A DNA stretch of 64,000 nt. Source: Hyphomonadaceae bacterium. GTDB lineage: Bacteria > Pseudomonadota > Alphaproteobacteria > Caulobacterales > Hyphomonadaceae. A program made the position numbers and the translations under genes. The stretch lies in NCBI GenBank assembly GCA_022844345.1, contig JALHLU010000007.1, positions 1-64,000 on the forward strand, written 5' to 3'. Shown here piece after piece: positions 9,567-17,032 of the stretch (position 1 is the stretch's first letter; the number at the start of each line of letters is the position of its first letter). Below the pieces are notes generated by a model. That model had not been told where the DNA came from and searched no databases. It saw nothing but the letters and a program-made list of their open reading frames with translations.

Positions 9567-10111
9567 AGCCAGCCGCACACGAGTCGGGAGGCGTGCCATC
9601 CGTTCGCGCTATCGCATCTCGCCGTGTGCTGTTGGCGGTCATCAGCGCCGCGGCCATCGTCGCGCTGACGATTCCAGTCACCGGAAGCTCGGCGCAGTTC
9701 GTGTGGAACCTCTCGCCCAGTGCACCCAGAGGACTCTACCGCATCGAGCGCGGCGGCTGGAGTGTCGGCGATCGTGTCGCTGTTCTGCCGTCGGATAACC
9801 TGGGTGTTGACCTCGCCGCCAGAGGCGTTCTCCCGAATGGAAAACTCCTGATCAAGCGCGTTGTCGCCTCGACAGAGGACAGGGTTTGTCGTCAGCAGTT
9901 AGAGGTGAGGATCAATGATCGCGTTGTTGCGCAGGCCAAGCCCATGGGTTCGAACGGTTCGCGGCTGCCTTCCTGGCAGGGGTGCACAACGTTGGCCGAT
10001 GGGCAGGTATTCTTACTGGGGGATACCGCCGAGTCTTACGACGGGCGGTATTTCGGTATCACATATGCCACTAACATCCTCGGTCGTGCCGTTGACGTGG
10101 TGACGTTCTGA
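9563..10111 (+). CDS. traF: TraF, signal-peptidase-like (S26) pilin-processing protease
   Basis: TraF matures the TrbC pilin. The 182-residue protein has one N-terminal membrane anchor (RRVLLAVISAAAIVALTIPV), the catalytic Ser segment SAPRGLYRI, the general-base Lys segment LLIKRVVA and the family box GDTAESYDGRYFG. These are the S26 peptidase motifs in the right order. ATGA overlap with the upstream LysR gene indicates coupling. It is the last gene of the conjugation region on this side; the next gene (corA) is convergent and looks chromosomal. Confidence 0.9.
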   Translation: MKPAAHESGGVPSVRAIASRRVLLAVISAAAIVALTIPVTGSSAQFVWNLSPSAPRGLYRIERGGWSVGDRVAVLPSDNLGVDLAARGVLPNGKLLIKRVVASTEDRVCRQQLEVRINDRVVAQAKPMGSNGSRLPSWQGCTTLADGQVFLLGDTAESYDGRYFGITYATNILGRAVDVVTF

Positions 10112-10167
10112 CAGCCGGCGCGCCGACTTTGTTTTCATTCAGATCGTCATTGCAGCCCCAAATGGCC

Positions 10168-10184
10168 GAGCAGGGCCTCTGCTC
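10168..10184. terminator. Small hairpin between convergent traF and corA
   Basis: Arms GAGCAG and CTGCTC enclose a five-base loop. It lies between two convergent genes and could end transcription from either side, but there is no T-run, so the call is weak. Confidence 0.3.
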
Positions 10185-10205
10185 CTCTGGAGCCTAGCGG
10201 AGTGA

Positions 10206-11216
10206 TCACAGCCAGCCTCTTCGCTTGAAGAACAGATAGGGCAGGACCGCCGACAAGATCATCAAACCGATGGCGAAAGGATATCCCACCGGCCAAGCAA
10301 GCTCAGGCATGAAATCGAAGTTCATACCGTAGATCGACGCAATTAGCGTCGGCGGCAGAAAGACAACCGCCGCCACCGAGAAGATCTTGATGATGCTGTT
10401 CTGCTCGATGTTCAGCATGCCGAGCGTCGCGTCGAGTAGGAAGTTAACCTTCTGCGCCTGGAAGGTGGCGTGGTCCGAAAGCGATTCCACGTCACGGGCC
10501 AGCGTCTTCACCCGGGTAAGGACATCCTTGCTAGCCTTCTTGTCGGTATCCGCGCTGAGAAAGAAGGTGCAGAGCCGCCTGATCGTGATGAGGCTGTCGC
10601 GAACGTTCGAGACCAGATCTCCCTTCCGCCCAACGCCCACCAGCACGCGTTGGAAATCGGTGGAGCGTACAGCCGTCTTCGGGCGCGGCGTCTTGTCGTT
10701 GCCAGCTTGCTGGTGCGAGTTGGCGGTGCGAAATATCTCTTTCGAAAGAACTTCCAGTTCGTGCGCTGTACGCTCGAGAACGTCCGCAAGCCGTTCGACG
10801 CTGGCCTCCAGCAGGCCTACGGCGACGCCGCCCGCGCTGGGGCACGCGATGCCCGCGCGCTGACCTCGCGCCGTAAAGGCCCCGAACGTGCGCGGGTCTT
10901 CGTAACGCACAGTGATCAGGTGGTTGCCAAACATGATGAAGGTGATGGGTGAAATCACGACATCATCCGAGTCGGTGTGCGATAGGATGCTGGCCGTCAT
11001 GAACGCGGCGCCGCCTTCCTCATAGAGCCTGCTGGAAAGCTCGATTTCCTGCATTTCCTCGCGCGATGGTACATCGAGCCCGACCTTCCGCTCGACCATG
11101 GCTTCTTCTTCCGGCGTTGGCCGGAACAGGTCGATCCAGACAGCCTCGTCCAGCCGCTCGACGCCTTCGCCCAGCGGCACAAGCTTTCCACCCGTGATTC
11201 CAAATACCGTGATCAT
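10206..11216 (-). CDS. corA: CorA-family magnesium/divalent cation channel
   Basis: CorA forms a pentameric inner-membrane Mg2+ (Co2+, Ni2+) channel. The 336-residue product has a large acidic cytoplasmic N-terminal domain and long helices. Two C-terminal membrane helices follow, with the signature YGMNF immediately after the first (FSVAAVVFLPPTLIASIYGM). The periplasmic loop is followed by a short basic tail (FKRRGWL). An insertion of about 18 hydrophilic residues (NSHQQAGNDKTPRPKTA) in the long helix region is slightly unusual. It is monocistronic and convergent with traF. Confidence 0.93.
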   Translation of the reverse strand: MITVFGITGGKLVPLGEGVERLDEAVWIDLFRPTPEEEAMVERKVGLDVPSREEMQEIELSSRLYEEGGAAFMTASILSHTDSDDVVISPITFIMFGNHLITVRYEDPRTFGAFTARGQRAGIACPSAGGVAVGLLEASVERLADVLERTAHELEVLSKEIFRTANSHQQAGNDKTPRPKTAVRSTDFQRVLVGVGRKGDLVSNVRDSLITIRRLCTFFLSADTDKKASKDVLTRVKTLARDVESLSDHATFQAQKVNFLLDATLGMLNIEQNSIIKIFSVAAVVFLPPTLIASIYGMNFDFMPELAWPVGYPFAIGLMILSAVLPYLFFKRRGWL

Positions 11217-11997
11217 GGCGTCTATCCTGTGCCGGATCGGAGAGTTATGAGGGGTTGATTGCAGGCTGGCCGTCGTGTGCCTTCGCGGCGTGGGGCGCGA
11301 GGCAGCACGCTCATGGGCTTACTCGGAAGGTCAAATAAATGCTAGCGCCTTGCTCAACACCCCATACCTGCCCACTCGGAAATCGCTCATGCGCAGGAGC
11401 CTGCGGTTGGGCAGTCGCTGGACCGGGCGAATCGACCTTTGTCAGATTCCATCGGTCGGACATCGCGGATGACGTCAGTCCAGGTACGCGATATCACGGA
11501 GCTGCGTCATGACCGCAATCATCGTAGTTACGTTCATTCTGGTGGCGTTTGCGGCACTGGGCGACGTCGTTGCCGGCTTTCGCCGGTTGTAAGGGGCAGG
11601 ACGGATGTCACTCAGCTTTAGAGCAGCCATCCTCGCTCCAATCGACCAGTTGGTGCGGTCAGCCTGACGGTCGCGTGACGGATGATTGATTCCGAACACT
11701 GAACGCTCAGGCGAATTCGCAACCAGTGGTTGGCGTTTCGTCATCGAGAAGGGATGCGGGGAGCCAACAGTTGCTCCCCGGGCGTAGTGTCTTCAAACCC
11801 TGTCGCGGTCTGGAACCTCTGCACCGGCCAACCGCGTCCGAAAAGCTGCAGCCACATGACTACCCAATACGCAATTTCCGACTTCGTCCAAGTTTGGGGA
11901 CGGTTTTGGCGCAGCGGCCGTGTCGCGTCTCCTGCCAAATCTCACTAACTTAGCGTGAGGGGCCTTGCATCTGCGATTTGCCAGTATGCGTTTCCGT
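11217..11997. other. Gene-poor region between corA and the TerC gene
   Basis: The 781 bases upstream of corA hold only one candidate gene, a 27-codon hydrophobic frame at 11509-11592. The other open frames are short, lack ribosome-binding sites and have unnatural composition. No RNA gene was recognised. Confidence 0.5.
11509..11592 (+). CDS. Candidate 27-residue single-helix membrane peptide
   Basis: A short frame MTAIIVVTFILVAFAALGDV plus VAGFRRL begins at ATG 11509, with GGAG at 11498-11501 (seven-base spacer), and ends with TAA. The peptide is one hydrophobic helix followed by a basic end, the usual look of small regulatory or subunit-stabilising membrane peptides. No homologue is recognised. 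Good ribosome-binding spacing and the positive-inside tail support it; its small size means chance cannot be excluded. Confidence 0.4.
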   Translation: MTAIIVVTFILVAFAALGDVVAGFRRL

Positions 11998-13041
11998 TCA
12001 CCGCTGCTGGAGCGAAGGCTTCGCGTTGCGGGTCTTCCACAGCGACGCAACGATAGCCCCGCCAACCAGGACGAGAGTCGCGAGCAGCGACCAGTGAGCT
12101 TCGAGATACGGAACAAGATGCAGCTCCTTGTGCAGGCCAAAATTCCAGATGATTTTGCCTCCGATCAGGACCAGCACGGCGGCGAGACCAGCCTTGAGAT
12201 AGACAAAGCGGTTGGCTGCAGCGGCCAGCATGAAGTACATCGAGCGTAGGCCGAGGATCGCGAAGATGTTGGACGTATAGACGATGAAGGGGTCACGCGT
12301 GACGGCAAAGATCGCCGGGACACTGTCGATCGCGAATACGATATCTACCACCTCCACGGTCAAGAGAGCGAGGAACAGGGGAGTTGCGTGAAGCACAGCC
12401 TTGCCCGCGGGGTTCGGCACGCGAACGAAGAAGTTGTGGTTGCGAATCTCCTTCGTAACCGGCACGAAACGCTCAACAAACCGAACGATCTTGCTGGCGT
12501 CAGGTGCGTGGTTGGCCGCCCCCATTGAGCGAAGCATCTTCCAGCCGCTGAAAATCAGGATCGCAGCGAAGATGAACAGCACCCAGGTGAGTTCGTTGAC
12601 GATGGCCGAGCCGAGCCCGATGAAGATAGCGCGGAAAACGATGGCGCCGATGATGCCCCAGAAAAGAACGCGGTGCTGATAGGCAGGCGGCACCGCAAAG
12701 AAGGCGAACACCATGGAAATGACGAATATGTTGTCGAAGGCCAGCGCGGTCTCCAGCAGATAGCCCGTGACGTACTGAACCGTCGCCTGCGCGTTCAGGT
12801 CGCCTGTGCCCGAGTAGAATGCGGGGTCCGGCTCGTACAGGAAGTACACATAGCCCGCGAACGCTAGCGCGCACGTCGCAAAGCCAGCCCACATCATTGC
12901 ACTGCGTGCCGGGGAGATCACGCCGTCATGATTGTTGATGACGCCGAGATCAAGCCAGAGGACAAGGCCGACAAATGAAAGAAAGGCGGCCCACAACCAG
13001 ATGGGCTGGCCGGCGAACTCGGCAAAGATGTCGAAGGTCAT
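11998..13041 (-). CDS. TerC-family integral membrane protein
   Basis: TerC/Alx-type proteins are inner-membrane proteins connected with metal (Mn) homeostasis and tellurite resistance. The 347-residue product starts MTFDIFAEFAGQPIWLWAAF and has about nine hydrophobic helices. The conserved acidic membrane motifs LETALAFDNIFVISMVF and VEVVDIVFAIDSVPAIFAVT are both present. I chose ATG 13041 (AAGG eight bases upstream) over upstream in-frame starts because family members begin there. An inverted repeat lies about 75 bases upstream. The gene stands alone. Confidence 0.92.
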   Translation of the reverse strand: MTFDIFAEFAGQPIWLWAAFLSFVGLVLWLDLGVINNHDGVISPARSAMMWAGFATCALAFAGYVYFLYEPDPAFYSGTGDLNAQATVQYVTGYLLETALAFDNIFVISMVFAFFAVPPAYQHRVLFWGIIGAIVFRAIFIGLGSAIVNELTWVLFIFAAILIFSGWKMLRSMGAANHAPDASKIVRFVERFVPVTKEIRNHNFFVRVPNPAGKAVLHATPLFLALLTVEVVDIVFAIDSVPAIFAVTRDPFIVYTSNIFAILGLRSMYFMLAAAANRFVYLKAGLAAVLVLIGGKIIWNFGLHKELHLVPYLEAHWSLLATLVLVGGAIVASLWKTRNAKPSLQQR

Positions 13042-13113
13042 AGTGTGAACCTTGAAGGCAAGCATCGCGGCGCGTGCCCCGACCCAAGCTCGCTGCGATG
13101 CAGGTATTGGCAT

Positions 13114-13132
13114 CGACACACGACGTGTGTCG
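13114..13132. promoter_or_regulatory. Perfect inverted repeat upstream of the TerC gene
   Basis: CGACACAC and GTGTGTCG flank a three-base spacer. It is 73-91 bases before the chosen TerC start on the minus strand, a plausible operator position. The bound protein is unknown. It is distinct from the terminator hairpin at 13172-13200. Confidence 0.45.
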
Positions 13133-13171
13133 GCATAAAGAAGTCGTTTGCTAGGTGGATGATCGTGTGAA

Positions 13172-13200
13172 CGGCGCCGGCATCAAGAATGCCGGCGCCG
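13172..13200 (-). terminator. Strong GC hairpin after the zf-TFIIB gene
   Basis: Two perfectly complementary 12-base arms (CGGCGCCGGCAT and its complement) enclose a five-base loop, 15 bases past the stop of the zf-TFIIB gene on the minus strand. There is no clear T-run. It probably separates this operon from the TerC gene. Confidence 0.65.
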
Positions 13201-13214
13201 CAACTTCACGTCTG

Positions 13215-13505
13215 TCAGTCGAAGATGTCGAGAAAACGAGAACGTCGCTTGCCGCCACGGCGACGATGATCATCGAAATCATCATCATCGCTATCCTCGC
13301 CGTAGCCCCGGCCAGCCTTGCGGGAACGCTCGACGTCGGCCTCCACCGACTGTACGGCTTCTTCGGTGACGAGAGCTATCAGCTTCTCGAGTTCGCCCTT
13401 GTCGAGCCATACGCCACCCGAAGTCGGGCAGACATCCAGCTCAATGCCGTAACGGCGGATCTGGCGCATTGCGACGCCATCAATCGGAGATGTCAGAAGG
13501 GGCAT
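13215..13505 (-). CDS. zf-TFIIB-like small protein with degenerate zinc site
   Basis: The 96-residue product has the signature of the zf-TFIIB family (GIELDVCPTSGGVWLDKGELEKL), then a helix, an acidic run (EDSDDDDFDD), a basic run and a C-terminal FLDIFD tail. Family members normally carry two CxxC pairs. Here only one of the four cysteines remains, so zinc is probably not bound in the usual way. It follows the YdcH-like gene by nine bases with GGAG before the ATG. Homologues at 49284 and, broken, at 41992 share the acidic/basic tail ending. Function is unknown. Confidence 0.75.
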   Translation of the reverse strand: MPLLTSPIDGVAMRQIRRYGIELDVCPTSGGVWLDKGELEKLIALVTEEAVQSVEADVERSRKAGRGYGEDSDDDDFDDHRRRGGKRRSRFLDIFD

Positions 13506-13514
13506 GATGATCTC

Positions 13515-13760
13515 CTAGGCGTCGCTGTTGAGTGGGATGCCCTGGCTTGGCCGCCGGACACCACCCGTTGTAGCCCGCAGCGGAAGCGCGTCGCGACCGT
13601 GTTCGAGTACGGACCTCATTCTGTCCTTGATGGACAGCTTCCGACGTTTCAGCTCGTTGATCCGAAACCAGTCGGGCGCGGGCGACCGCTCTTCTGTTTC
13701 GATTTTTGCTTGAACCTGCTGGTGCGCCAGCGATAGGGCGCGATAAAGCCTTCCAGACAT
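13515..13760 (-). CDS. YdcH/DUF465-like small helical protein
   Basis: An 81-residue protein. Residues 5-50 (LYRALSLAHQQVQAKIETEE, then INELKRRKLSIKDRM) follow the DUF465/YdcH pattern of two helices with a Lys-rich second helix (LKKEKLxLKDE-like). AGGAG precedes the ATG at 13760. The C-terminal 25 residues are not conserved-looking. It is co-transcribed with the downstream zf-TFIIB gene and preceded by leader element A, 83 bases upstream. Biochemical role unknown. Confidence 0.7.
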   Translation of the reverse strand: MSGRLYRALSLAHQQVQAKIETEERSPAPDWFRINELKRRKLSIKDRMRSVLEHGRDALPLRATTGGVRRPSQGIPLNSDA

Positions 13761-13843
13761 GCATAACTCCTCTCCATTAACCTGCAGGAGCGCGATGGTG
13801 TCCAGAACAAAGCGTCCGAGCCACTATCGGGATGCTCCCCGAT

Positions 13844-13904
13844 GCGGTCCGACATCGCAGATGATCAGCTATCGCTTCACATCAGCCAGAGGGGCCCGGT
13901 CCGC
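13844..13904 (-). ncRNA. Leader element A (GGGCCCCTCTG/GATGTC structured motif)
   Basis: Read on the minus strand: outer stem GCGGACC/GGACCGC (one A-A mismatch), box GGGCCCCTCTG, a variable inner hairpin (GCTGATG...CATCTGC), then GATGTC. It lies 83 bases upstream of the YdcH-like gene in the same orientation. Same architecture as the elements at 40848, 43636, 47295 and 52524; see findings. Confidence 0.7.
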
Positions 13905-14274
13905 TTTACTGAAAGTAGCGTCGATCTGTGCTTCTTCAACCATAGACTTCTGGGTTTCCCATCACGAAGCCGCGAAGCCCAAGGACTGATAGTTCATTGC
14001 TAACTGCGGAGGGTGGTGAGTGCGCAATGCAGAGCGCGCTGTTAGCTCCGACACTAGGCAGTCTCGGCAGATGTCTCCATCAGAAAAGGTCCTCAAGCTG
14101 CGACGCTACTTGAACGACTCGTCGGCACTCAGACTATCTGCATACGGACCGATGCGGCCTCGGCGAGGTCAACAACCTGATAGAGGTCGTCGCTCTCTAG
14201 CGAGCTTGCTACTCTGACCCAGCCCTTGCGCTCCGCGGGTCAGGTCGGTCCGATTGCCCGGGTCCGCTTCGTGG
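13905..14274. other. Intergenic region without recognised gene
   Basis: This stretch should contain the promoter for leader A and the 3' end of the downstream minus-strand gene. A short plus-strand frame at 14020 has no ribosome-binding site and low-quality composition. Nothing else seen. Confidence 0.45.
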
Positions 14275-15021
14275 TCAGAACTCCCGCCCGACAAACAGCT
14301 TGAACATCGAATCGTCCGAGCCTTCAGTCAGGCCGAAGCGAGCGCCGGTCTGGAGATGAACGCCGTTATCCCAGGAAATCTTGAGGACCGGGCCGATCTG
14401 GTGTGCTTGTTGTTCGAACCCAGGTATATCGCGACTGTTGCCGAACTCGCTGAACAGTTCCGCCCCGAGCCGCCACTCCGACGCGTTCAGGGCGGCAATG
14501 TCCAGTTCCCGGGTCAGCTGAGCTCGCGACTCGATGTTGACACCACCCTCGCTGCCGTTGCCAGTTTCAATCTCTCCAATCAGATTGGCGCGCCATTCCC
14601 AGTGATCGGCAAACTTGTCGGTCAGGGTCAAACGAACGTGGGCTTCGTCTGGGCCTTTGCCGTCGGCGAATGTGTAGGCCAGCCTTAGGCCACCGTTGAA
14701 ACCTGAACTGTCATCAGCCTCTTCGGCCCACTGAAAACGGTTCTCGAACGTCAGCCCGGTGAAATCCCAGTCCGCCGAGTCGGGCTGGGAGAATGAACCG
14801 ATCACCCTAAGCTGATAGGAGCCAGAAAACGCGTGCTCGTAATGGATTCGCGCGCCTGCATCGCCGTTGTCACCGAAGCCGGCCCGAACCTCGACCGAGC
14901 GTTCGCCAGCTGAGATGTTCGCCGACCCGACATTGCCGGTCAATGATTGGGCATGGGCAGGCAGCACGCCAAGCACGGCCAGTCCAAGAATAAGCGTGAT
15001 GTCCGAGCATGTCTTGAGCAT
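14275..15021 (-). CDS. Putative outer-membrane beta-barrel protein
   Basis: A 248-residue exported protein: signal peptide DITLILGLAVLGVLPAHAQS, then alternating hydrophobic/polar strands with many aromatic girdles (YQLRVIGSFSQP, WEWRANLIGEIETG) and a C-terminal Phe (FKLFVGREF), typical of barrel insertion signals. No specific family is recognised. AAGG precedes the ATG. It could be a porin-like or surface-sensing barrel; substrate unknown. The next upstream minus-strand gene is the lipoprotein at 15159, about 137 bases away. Confidence 0.65.
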   Translation of the reverse strand: MLKTCSDITLILGLAVLGVLPAHAQSLTGNVGSANISAGERSVEVRAGFGDNGDAGARIHYEHAFSGSYQLRVIGSFSQPDSADWDFTGLTFENRFQWAEEADDSSGFNGGLRLAYTFADGKGPDEAHVRLTLTDKFADHWEWRANLIGEIETGNGSEGGVNIESRAQLTRELDIAALNASEWRLGAELFSEFGNSRDIPGFEQQAHQIGPVLKISWDNGVHLQTGARFGLTEGSDDSMFKLFVGREF

Positions 15022-15158
15022 CTGGATACCTTGTCAGTTCCAACAGCCGCGGGCGCGCGCGGCGCTTTCCCAACTTGGAACGGTCATGTCGGATTTTCCG
15101 ATAGGTGTGGGCATTCCCGCTCTCGCCGGAATGCCCTCGTCATCGCGGTCTGCCAGCG

Positions 15159-15758
15159 TCAGTCTGGGCTGTAGGGTAGTGACGAGTGATGGAGCACGAT
15201 GCGGAGGGTCCCATCCTTGTCCCGCTTGTAGCCCCAGGTTTTGTCCACGGTGGTAACCTTGCCATCGCGATCCGTGATGTGAACATTCCCCATTGAGATC
15301 GCGATGTCGTCATCGATAAAAATGGCAGCGTTCTCGATCTTGACAGTGCGCCAATGCTTCAACGCAAATCCGGTGTCGCTGGGGAATTTGGAATTGTGTC
15401 CAACAAAATAGGCGAGCGCGCCCTCTCGTGTGGTGCGGAACGTTTGTGGCGCCTCTGTAAGGGTCGGCTTGAAAAGCACCGGCCCCCAAACGTAGCCGTA
15501 GGCGGAATCGAGAACCGTTGCAGCCATACGGGTCGCAGCTTCACGTCCCTGGTTGTCATAGGTCGTCGAGATGCCGACGAGCGCGGCCCCCCAGGCGTTT
15601 TGTGCAGCGATCACTTCGTCGCGTGAAATTGCGGTCTCTGAGGCCTGCTGGGTGATCGTCGTGGAAGACGACGTCGTAGCCGTAGAAGCGCATGCGCCAA
15701 GACCGACGGCGGAAGCCAATAGAAGGATGGGGAGCGGGCCCATCAGGTTGCGTTTCAT
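15159..15758 (-). CDS. Exported lipoprotein with SnoaL/DUF4440-like fold
   Basis: The 199-residue protein has a lipoprotein signal (LLLASAVGLGAC, lipobox LGAC) and a domain of about 130 residues (AQNAWGAALVGISTTYDNQG ... TDRDGKVTTVDKTWGYKRD ... LRIVLHHSSLPYS) resembling nuclear-transport-factor-2-like, SnoaL-type proteins. Relatives are, from memory, often mislabelled as phosphoribosyl-AMP cyclohydrolase; I see no support for that activity. It is divergent from an OxyR-like regulator with an OxyR-type half operator between them, so peroxide or redox control is plausible. Confidence 0.7.
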   Translation of the reverse strand: MKRNLMGPLPILLLASAVGLGACASTATTSSSTTITQQASETAISRDEVIAAQNAWGAALVGISTTYDNQGREAATRMAATVLDSAYGYVWGPVLFKPTLTEAPQTFRTTREGALAYFVGHNSKFPSDTGFALKHWRTVKIENAAIFIDDDIAISMGNVHITDRDGKVTTVDKTWGYKRDKDGTLRIVLHHSSLPYSPD

Positions 15759-15844
15759 GGAGGCAATCTCTTTCGGCGTTGATACTGAACGCTGTCGTAG
15801 TGACGATCACCAATAGCGTCCAATCGATTGTTGCGAGCTTTTTG

Positions 15845-15859
15845 ATAGTGTAGACCTAT
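15845..15859. promoter_or_regulatory. OxyR-like half operator ATAG-N7-CTAT
   Basis: ATAG TGTAGAC CTAT matches the classical OxyR element ATAG-N7-CTAT in arm sequence and spacing. It lies 41 bases before the OxyR-like gene and 87 bases before the divergent lipoprotein gene. The second half expected seven bases on reads TCAG rather than ATAG, so only one half is good. Confidence 0.5.
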
Positions 15860-15899
15860 CAGCTGGTCAGATACATTTCCGCGGTTGACGGAGTTCCCC

Positions 15900-16811
15900 A
15901 TGCCCACCTTGCGAAGATTTGAGTATCTGATCGCCATCGCTGAACATCGGAACTTTCACCGGGCGGCAAAGGCAGCACACGTCTCGCAACCGACCCTCAG
16001 CCAGCAGCTCAAACTGCTGGAGGATGAATTGGGCGTGATACTCTTGGACAGGGGCCTTTCAGGCGGCGGGTTAACCCCGATCGGTCGCGACATATGCGAG
16101 CGTGCCAGGCGCATCATCCGAGAGGTCGACGATCTCAAGCGCGCAGCGCTTGTCGCGCGAACGGGAGGCGAGGTTGGCATTCTCCGTATCGGCGTCAGTC
16201 CAACGATAGGTCCGTATCTGCTCCCTGAGATCGTTGCCGAAATGTACGCTGAGATGCCGCGACTGAAAATTCACATCCGAGAAGGGATACCCGACGAGCA
16301 GGTCGGCGAGCTCACAAACGGGGCCATTGATCTTCTTCTTGCGCCGCTGCCTCTGCCTTCCGCTGGCGCACACACAGAACAGCTCTTCGAGGAGCCGCTG
16401 CGGATCGTCGCTTCAGTCGATCATCCGCTGACGAAACGCAGGCGCCTGGAGGCCGCGGATCTTGACAATCATGGCGTGTTGAATCTGGACTCGCGCCACC
16501 ATCTGTCCCGACAGATCGCCGTCATATGCGAAGCGCTGAAAATGCAACTGCTGCGGGACTATGAGGGGACAAGCCTGGATAGCTTGTATCAGATGGCGGC
16601 AAGTGGCCTTGGGCTTGCGATCCTTCCGGAGCTTTACTTGAAATCAAGCGCCGGCGCAGCTGGCGGCGTACACGTGTTAAACGTTCGCGGTTACGAAATG
16701 AGCCGGCAAATCGCGCTGCTGTGGCGTAAGGAGGCGCCGTACCACGGCACATGCGTTCTAGTAGCCAAGCGCATTCGGGCGCGGGGAGCAAAGTTGCTTC
16801 GCGGTCGCTGA
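15900..16811 (+). CDS. OxyR-like LysR-family regulator lacking the peroxidatic cysteine
   Basis: A 303-residue LysR protein beginning MPTLRRFEYLIAIAEHRNFH, with the helix-turn-helix AAKAAHVSQPTLSQQLKLLE. The N-terminus and the LRIGVSPTIGPYLLPEIV start of the effector domain resemble OxyR. In the region equivalent to the OxyR redox site (GHCLRDQ...FC) it reads RHHLSRQIAVIC: the second cysteine is kept but the peroxide-reacting one is His. ATG 15900 is preceded by CGGAG. It may sense something other than H2O2, or not through a disulfide. It is divergent from a lipoprotein gene. Confidence 0.82.
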   Translation: MPTLRRFEYLIAIAEHRNFHRAAKAAHVSQPTLSQQLKLLEDELGVILLDRGLSGGGLTPIGRDICERARRIIREVDDLKRAALVARTGGEVGILRIGVSPTIGPYLLPEIVAEMYAEMPRLKIHIREGIPDEQVGELTNGAIDLLLAPLPLPSAGAHTEQLFEEPLRIVASVDHPLTKRRRLEAADLDNHGVLNLDSRHHLSRQIAVICEALKMQLLRDYEGTSLDSLYQMAASGLGLAILPELYLKSSAGAAGGVHVLNVRGYEMSRQIALLWRKEAPYHGTCVLVAKRIRARGAKLLRGR

Positions 16812-17032
16812 CATTGTTTTACAGCGGTCATTGATGTGTTAGCGGCGCCGGAACATGCTGGGTAGACGCTGCCGTCATGTGGATCGCGCAATAGGTGGGC
16901 CGTTTTCCGGCTGCGACAGAGATACTCGCCTAGGTGCCTCCCGTCAGCCTGATGGCCCTTTGAAGAACTACTGGTGTAGCGCGGCTCTAGCTGAGCCCGG
17001 CGCGCGAGGGACGCGGTCAGCAGCCCAATAAG

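Noticed and set aside
11430-11480. CGGTCGGACATCGCGGATG as a sixth leader copy
   Set aside because: It shares only a GGACATCGC-like string; the GGGCCCCTCTG box and outer stem are missing and the orientation does not fit.
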